DNA from: Adiantum capillus-veneris | Lineage: Eukaryota; Streptophyta; Polypodiopsida; Polypodiales; Pteridaceae | DNA: 64,000 bases | NCBI GenBank assembly: GCA_014529385.2 | Contig: CM043943.1 | Location: 99,150,355 to 99,214,354, forward strand | Direction: 5' to 3' | Part shown: piece by piece, positions 58,478-64,000 of the stretch | Layout of the letters: each line of letters opens with the position of its first letter | Numbering within the stretch: position 1 is the first letter of the stretch | The notes under the pieces: model-generated | The model's input: only the letters and a program-made list of their open reading frames with translations | Database searches by the model: none | What the model was told of the DNA's origin: nothing | Made by a program: the position numbers and the translations under genes

Positions 58478-59776
58478 TGTTGCACGAGAGAGAGTTGTTG
58501 CGTATAGCATATACGCTCTCGTTGCATGTAATGAAAGAACACACAGACAAACTGACAAATTTTTCCAAGTTTTTATGCTCATAGCATAAGCCAGACGAGA
58601 AAATCTTAATGCGAGATGCCGAATTGGAAGCCTTGCTTCCCTCAACAACTTATGGAGTTCCTGAGAGCTCATAGCTAAAGGATATTTATGCTAACAAACA
58701 TATGTCATAGCAAAACAAAGTTGACTTTGTCCACTTGTAGATTTGCTATAAAAACAAAATTATGTGTGCAAAGTATGTGCATCTCATACACACTTAAGTC
58801 TATGAATGATATTTGTTATCAATCGTAGACGTCCATTGCATACCATAGTTATTAAGCACATACTCAATAAACAAATATCAACTGCATGCCTCATTAAGTA
58901 TACCTACCAACGAAGCTTGCCACTGTAAGAATCGAATGAGCCGCCAGCAAGAAGAACCGAGAAATGATTTTTCCAGATACTGATATTTGGTTCAATAGAC
59001 ATGGCCGACAATGGATTCATATTCACCATTTTGAATTGCCTGCTTCTTAAAGTTGAATTAATGATCGGCCTTGCCAATCACCGTTGCCTTATAAGGCACA
59101 TGCCACGCCTGAGTTGCCTTTACTACTAGACAATCATGCCTTGTAGAAAGCCGTGTAGAGGTTATCTCTATTGGAGCCATGCTCCTTAGTCCAAATCATG
59201 GTAATGACTACCAAAATTGGACGTAATATATTGACCTTGGTCATACTAGACCCGTAGGTACTCTCTCCGGGCACCATGACCGAGATTAACATAAGAACAT
59301 ACTCTTGTAATACAATTGTATACTTAAAGATATGAAATTGCAAGAACATGAATTTGCAAACCTGATAATCCATTCATGTCGCTGTCCGAGGTCAAACTGT
59401 CCGAGGTCAAGCACTTTCTTCACCATCGACTCCTTATGCGATTTTGGATGATCTGCTACTACAGAATATCAAGGTAAATCGCTCTATGAATCGGCGTCAA
59501 AATTCAAGGTGGCCCATCAATTTCGTGGATGTGGATTTCAGCCTGGCTTTCCGTATTTTGGTGCTTGGATGCACCGTGAATCCTCATCACGTGCTCCGCA
59601 TGCATGTAGAATTTCTCGTTGGCAGCATCACGTATGTGCATGCTTGAATCTATGCCAAGGTGACCATCCCTTGAAATCCTACGCATGCTATAGTTGGTTA
59701 GAGATTACTGAAACTATGCCATTGGTTGCGTCCCCCAACAAGAAGACCTGCCGGGTGCCAAAGTCTTGAATAAAGT

Positions 59777-59809
<33 letters not shown>

Positions 59810-60212
59810 GGTCCATGGGCTCCCTCCCTTACGTTTTAAATTTATTGCCCTAAGGCCCTTGGCCTTGGGCGTTCAAATGGAAAAAGACCAAGGCTATGGC
59901 GAGTTGCATCGTGGCTGCCAACTGCGCAAGGAATACAACAAACGACAAGCATGTTCTAGTGCTCCTCAGCCGTCGCCAATGAAACAAAAATTCCTCCCCA
60001 GCCTTGGGCGAACGCACAAAACCCATCTGTGCTCAATTCGGTGAAGGCGGCCTACGCAAGCTGCCTCTTACCAAGTCCCTCTGCACACGGTGTTTCGGCC
60101 TTGTCCTCCCGGCTTATGGAGAAGCCATGCTTCCCACGGGCCCCCTTCTTTGGTACTCGGCATGCAAAAGCATAGACGCCCTTCTTATTCCTGGAAGGCC
60201 AAAGAAAGAGTA

Positions 60213-60293
<81 letters not shown>

Positions 60294-60345
60294 GTGCAGC
60301 CATGCAAAACCTTTCCCCCTCCTCCATAGCCTCTCCCTTCCCTAA
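58478..60345 (-). other. Interior and leader of element I, right part
   Basis: No recognisable gene. It contains a short perfect hairpin (gcgtata/tatacgc, about 58500-58520), a run of 31 G at 59777-59807 and a GA microsatellite at 60216-60291 next to the primer site. Confidence 0.6.
60216..60291. repeat. GA microsatellite in the leader of I
   Basis: Nearly pure GA run of about 75 bases. Confidence 0.95.
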
Positions 60346-60357
60346 GCTCTGATACTA
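60346..60357 (-). other. Primer binding site of element I
   Basis: TAGTATCAGAGC on the minus strand, one base different from the initiator-Met primer site; one base from the LTR. Confidence 0.75.
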
Positions 60358-60358
60358 G

Positions 60359-60533
60359 TGAAAGGCCAAAGGGTAGACTGGCATGTGGTTCTCCTCCCAA
60401 CCTCCCTACTTATAGCCCTTGGCCCTTGCAAGTAGGTCCCCTTAACTCATGCCTGGCCCTCAGCTCCTAGCCATAGTGATCCATTCAGTCCCTGGCCCTT
60501 GGCCTGCTAACCGATCCTTCCATTGGCTTGACA
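60359..60533 (-). repeat. 5' LTR of element I
   Basis: 175 bases, TGAAAGGCC...TTGACA, followed by TAGGA. Confidence 0.9.
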
Positions 60534-60538
60534 TAGGA

Positions 60539-61480
60539 CTAGTGTGCCCCCTACATCGAAGGGTGGTTCATCCTCGAGACGAGGTAGGCATTGTTCTGGA
60601 GGTGGTGGTTGCTATGGTAGCGGTTCTACCGATGCGTCTAGACCACCGAGAGAGCGTCCACCATGCTCTTCAGTAGATAGTTCATCGATTGGCACACCAT
60701 GTACACCTTGGGGATTACATGAGCATGATCGTAGCAAGGTATACAAAAGCAGGAATGGGGCTTTTGTGGCAGATAGGGCCAGAAAGGCCATGTGACAGAG
60801 GATTTGGCAGCTCTGTACAATTTAGTTTGGTCACTTTGTGATAGAGATTTGGGATAATCTCGATGATGAAAGAAAGAGATACATCGCCAAGGCCATTCAT
60901 AGAGAGTATAGGCCGCAAGAGGGGTACGATCTCGATGATGAAAGAAAGAGTTACATCGCCAATGCCATTCATAGAGAGTATAGGCTGCAAGAGGGGTACG
61001 ATGCAGTCTTGAATGGCTAAATTTTGGGCGTGGCAAAGGCCACAATGTCACACCATCGGTCAGAGGCGAGAGACATGTATAATGACGACAGTCCAAAGCC
61101 GGCATGGTTGGACGCAAAGGAGTGGGCGGGGACTGCATGAGAGACACAAGACAATCCTTACACATTTTAGCAATAGAGAGATGCAACAAGAGCACGTTTG
61201 GAGTCTGTTGGAGCATCACACCTTGGGAGTGGAGGCTATGACACACTTCGACATGAGTTTGTAAGTAGTATATGTATGCTTTGCATTGTTGAAAATATAT
61301 ATGTTATTTGAAGATTTATCTCATGATTAAACCATAATTTTCCAGGAAGTTACCGTGAAGAGCCTTCTGACAGGCCGAGAGGAGAGATATGGGTACAAGC
61401 ATGGAATTGTGGCCCTTTTGACCCAGCTGTAGGAGGAGGGAGAGGACGTCGATTTGGGAGGCATTACCATGAGGGTCTTC
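60539..61480 (+). pseudogene. CACTA-like relic, part 3
   Basis: Continues the sequence cut at 33434. A Ser/Gly/Arg-rich frame 60544-60795 (SSRRGRHCSGGGGCYGSGST, VADRARKAM) is followed by EIWDNLDDERKRYIAKAIHR, a duplicated copy of that segment, then SPKPAWLDAKEW and HLGSGGYDTLRHEFV. This pattern (WxxxxxxRKxxI..., KPxWLxxxxW, a late H-x-GS) resembles the second protein of plant En/Spm-type elements, at low confidence. There are many frame breaks. Confidence 0.3.
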
Positions 61481-62050
61481 TTGATACAGTCTTAATCAGT
61501 CATCTTGATATAGTCTTCTTGGTACGGTCTTTTTTGCAGTTGTGGTCTTCTTGATACAGTCTTACTCAGTGATTGTTTGCATGTACAGTTTTATAGTGCT
61601 TATGTTTATGGTTTTGCAATCCATTTGCGATCATGATTTGTTTCGCAATTATGGTATGGCACAGAGGTTATGGTTATGGTATGGTAGAGAGGTTTTGGTC
61701 ATGTTTTGGCAATCAAGTTATGGTTATGGTTTTGCAATGATGGTATGGCAATCATAGTATGGTTAGGGTTTGGCAATCAAGTTCTGGTTATGGTTTTGCA
61801 ATGATGGTATGACAATCATGTGATGGTTATGGTTTGACAATCAGATTATGGTTAATGATGGTATGGTTGTTATGGTTATGGTATGACAAGCAAGTTATGG
61901 TAATGGTTATGGTATAGGAAGTGGGTTATGTTTATGGTTTTGAAGTGTTTAAATCTTTTTTTAATTATGGCTATAAAATCTTTATGCCATTGTGTCTATG
62001 GTTTGGGAGTCGATGTTATGGTTATGCTTCTAAGAACTTGTCATGATTAA
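61470..62050. repeat. Degenerate tandem repeats (TATGGTTATGG-rich)
   Basis: First a repeat of tcttcttgatacagtctta (61475 and 61546). Then, 61590-62040, a degenerate array built of tatggttatgg, tttgcaatgatggtatgg and caatcaagtt blocks with a higher-order period near 65 bases. It could be the subterminal repeat region of the CACTA-like relic or a local satellite. Confidence 0.6.
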
Positions 62051-62530
62051 GCTTTTGATTTTGTGGTTTTGTTCTTTTTACAGTTTTGCTAATCTGTATA
62101 CACTCGCTCTTTAGCGTCAACTTGTATTTGGAGTGTGGTTGCTTGTGCACTCTTCCTTTGGGCACAGAGGGCTGTTTTCTGTTGTTGTAATACATGCAAC
62201 ATCAGTTCCTTGCCCTCTTTGCCCCCCTTCTTTTTTGCAGGTTTGGCCATCGAAACAAAATTTGGTACATGCGCTAGTATGGGCCTCGGAACAACCATCG
62301 ATATATGAAAACATTTTTGATGCATATAGCCACGTTTATTTCTGTGCATATAATAGCGTGTATTCTGACCAACCTACCGGTGCATATACCGACGTCATGA
62401 TACCGGCGTGTATACCAAATCTTATTTCAATGCATTTTACTTTTAGAACAAGCTTTGTCTCGTCGATATTTGCGCAGATTTTTGCACGACGTGTTGTAGT
62501 GAGAGGGATAGGTGGTAAGTATTAATCTAG
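62051..62530 (+). other. Unassigned stretch with an acceptor-like signal
   Basis: A long pyrimidine tract ending TTTTTTGCAG|G at about 62240 is a textbook 3' splice site. The following frame to 62525 (VWPSKQNLVHALVWASEQPS) is open but unrecognised. Confidence 0.35.
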
Positions 62531-63096
62531 TGCTAAAGGATACACTATGAGCATACGTTAGCAAGAAGACACCCAGTTTTGACCCCTGGCGGGCATTTTT
62601 CGTAAGAAAAACCCCAAACGGACTCCAAAATTTGCCAAATTTCGTACGCTTGATCCTCGATACCCAAAGCACATTTCCACATCCCCATATTCCATTTTTG
62701 ACCACTTCTAGGGCGATGCACGTATCACCGCAGATCAGGCGCCGCAAATAGACAGTTACCGCATGTGTCAAACTTCTCGAGCGGGATGAGAGTACCCACA
62801 CTTTTCGCTTGCATTATTTAAATTCTAGAAATCTCAAACACATTATCTAGAGTCAAAATAAGCCACTTAGAAACATATCCAAGGCCCCGATACCCTATCC
62901 AGGCATGTACATATGCTTGATTGCCGACACGCAAGCACGCATATTTACAATGTGCACACGTTGCACCTTTTTTCGAACTTGAAACCACTTTGCAAAGCTC
63001 TCAAATTCATGTATTTACATCTTCTTGTACATATGACCATGCATATATACGTTACTTTGTACACGCCAAAAGCGGTCTATCATCATTGCCCACCCT
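62531..63096. other. Probable 3' region of Ty3 element J, no gene
   Basis: No protein family seen. By position it should include the 3' end of element J, but no LTR boundary can be set from one copy. Confidence 0.35.
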
Positions 63097-64000
63097 CTAG
63101 GTAGAGCATTTATGCTCAACCAAGAGACTATTTGCATCTGGAACCACATCTCTTGCAAAATATTTCTTCAGTCTATAACCATTTATTCTGTAGCGCAAGC
63201 GTTCACCAGACAATTTTTCCAACTGATATGTCCGATTAGAAAATACATGCTTCACTCTGTATGGACCCGACCATTTGTCCCTCAATTTCTTCTGAAAAGT
63301 AAAATCCAAGCGAGAATCATACTTTATCACCAAATCTCCTTCTTCGATCTCTTTCTCTGGCAGCCTCTTATTCATTTTCTCCATCCTTGTCTCTGCTTAT
63401 TCAAGATAATAATCACTGGCTTTCTCTCTATTCATTCGCAGCAGCTTTAGAGAAAGAATTCTTTCTTGCAGCTTGTCATTATGCTCACCTTGCATTCTGC
63501 ACAACAACTTCAAGGCATCCAACTGCACTTGTATGGGCATAAGAGCTTCCTTTCCATAAACAAGTTCATATGGTGTAAATTGTGTCGATACTCTATACGC
63601 AGCTCTATAAGCCCACAAACTGTGTTGACACTCTATACGCAGTTCTATAAGCCCACAAACACTTTTCCAAGTCCAAGTCCCACTCTTTTGGATGCTCTCT
63701 AGCATACTTTGTATGCATCCTCACAATTTGACCATTGTAGTTCTCAACCAACCCATTGCATTGTGGGTAGTAAGGAGAAGAATGCCTATGCTGAATTTTC
63801 AATTTCTCCATGAGAGCAGCAACAAGTTTTTCCCTAAATCCTGGTCCACGATCAGAAATAATAACCATAGGAGCTCCAAACCTGCAACACACTTGTTCAT
63901 ATAAAAAAGAGGACACTCTTCCTGCTGTTACATCTTTTACTGCTCTTGCCTCCACCCATTTTGTCAAATAGTCCACAACCACAAGGATATACCTATTACC
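63097..64000 (-). pseudogene. pol: Integrase of Ty3 element J, cut by window edge
   Basis: Minus strand. The core has VVDYLTKWVEARAVKDVTAG, SDRGPGF (second Asp) and SSPYYPQCNGLVENYNGQIV (catalytic Glu). WAYRTAYRVSTQF and PYELVYGKEALMPIQVQLD follow. The C-terminal module is WSGPYRVKHVFSNRTYQLEK with RINGYRLKKYF. No chromodomain is present, and VYGKEALMP is typical of non-chromoviral plant Ty3. A 40-base tandem duplication inside the core causes a frameshift. The element continues past 64000. Confidence 0.88.
63581..63660. repeat. 40-base tandem duplication inside J integrase
   Basis: 63581-63620 and 63621-63660 are head-to-tail copies with about three differences. They encode WAYRTAYRVSTQF twice, in different frames. 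Confidence 0.9.

Larger units (their letters stand above)
33440..60533 (-). mobile_element. Short-LTR element I without coding capacity, host of the nest
   Basis: The LTRs 33440-33614 and 60359-60533 are both 175 bases, TGAAAGGCC...TTGACA. The target duplication is TAGGA (33435-33439 and 60534-60538). The minus-strand primer site TAGTATCAGAGC lies one base inside the right LTR. A purine tract (AAGGGGGAAGTAA on the minus strand) lies inside the left LTR. Without the nested insertion the element is about 5.8 kb, and I find no Gag or pol in it. It is best described as a LARD-like non-autonomous element. Confidence 0.85.

Noticed and set aside
62490-62540. TAGTG as the terminal end of the CACTA-like element
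   Set aside because: Five bases are too few, and no CACTA partner was found at the left.

Overview
This is nuclear DNA of a land plant with a large, retrotransposon-filled genome. The evidence is the plant LTR retrotransposons (Ty1/copia, Ty3 chromoviruses, non-chromoviral Ty3) primed by the initiator methionine tRNA, plus TATA-box promoters, GT..AG splice signals and long GA/CA microsatellites. I cannot name the species. No rRNA, tRNA, CRISPR array or bacterial-type operon was seen.

Layout. 1-4028: the 5' part of a minus-strand copia element (A) with its 5' LTR. 4029-9008: an island without recognisable retroelements. It holds the most unusual gene, a divergent histone-H3-like coding region (4719-5460) that starts like H3 (MARTKQT), has a long basic tail and carries the first part of the H3 fold. 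A convergent unknown gene (6632-5466) faces it, followed by a foldback hairpin and a minus-strand hypothetical gene. 9009-11549: a fragment of a minus-strand Ty3 element (E) inserted into a plus-strand copia relic (F, to 14151). 14157-23732: a degenerate minus-strand Ty3 element (G) with an extra reading region downstream of integrase. 23733 to about 62500: a decayed CACTA-like DNA transposon, split by insertions.

The CACTA-like relic carries two insertions. H (25016-32840, target duplication AATAT) is a Gag-only element with 2.6-kb LTRs and a second long ORF of unknown function in the same frame behind one TGA. I (33440-60533, duplication TAGGA) is a short-LTR element with no coding capacity. 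Inside I sits chromovirus B (37157-58472, duplication ATAGC). Inside the integrase of B sits chromovirus C (40231-54474, duplication TATTG). Inside the integrase of C sits copia element D (45502-51053, duplication CAAAG). The result is a five-level nest with readable junctions. 63097-64000: integrase of a further Ty3 element (J) that leaves the window.

No retroelement looks autonomous. B and C have lost their RT regions by deletion, D has a frameshift and several stops, H and I lack pol, and E, F and G are fragments or heavily mutated. In chromovirus C both LTRs carry a 47-codon ORF ending at a strong splice donor. An acceptor 1.9 kb downstream would join it in phase to the Gag body, which has no ATG of its own at the expected place. 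The PBS would lie in the intron.
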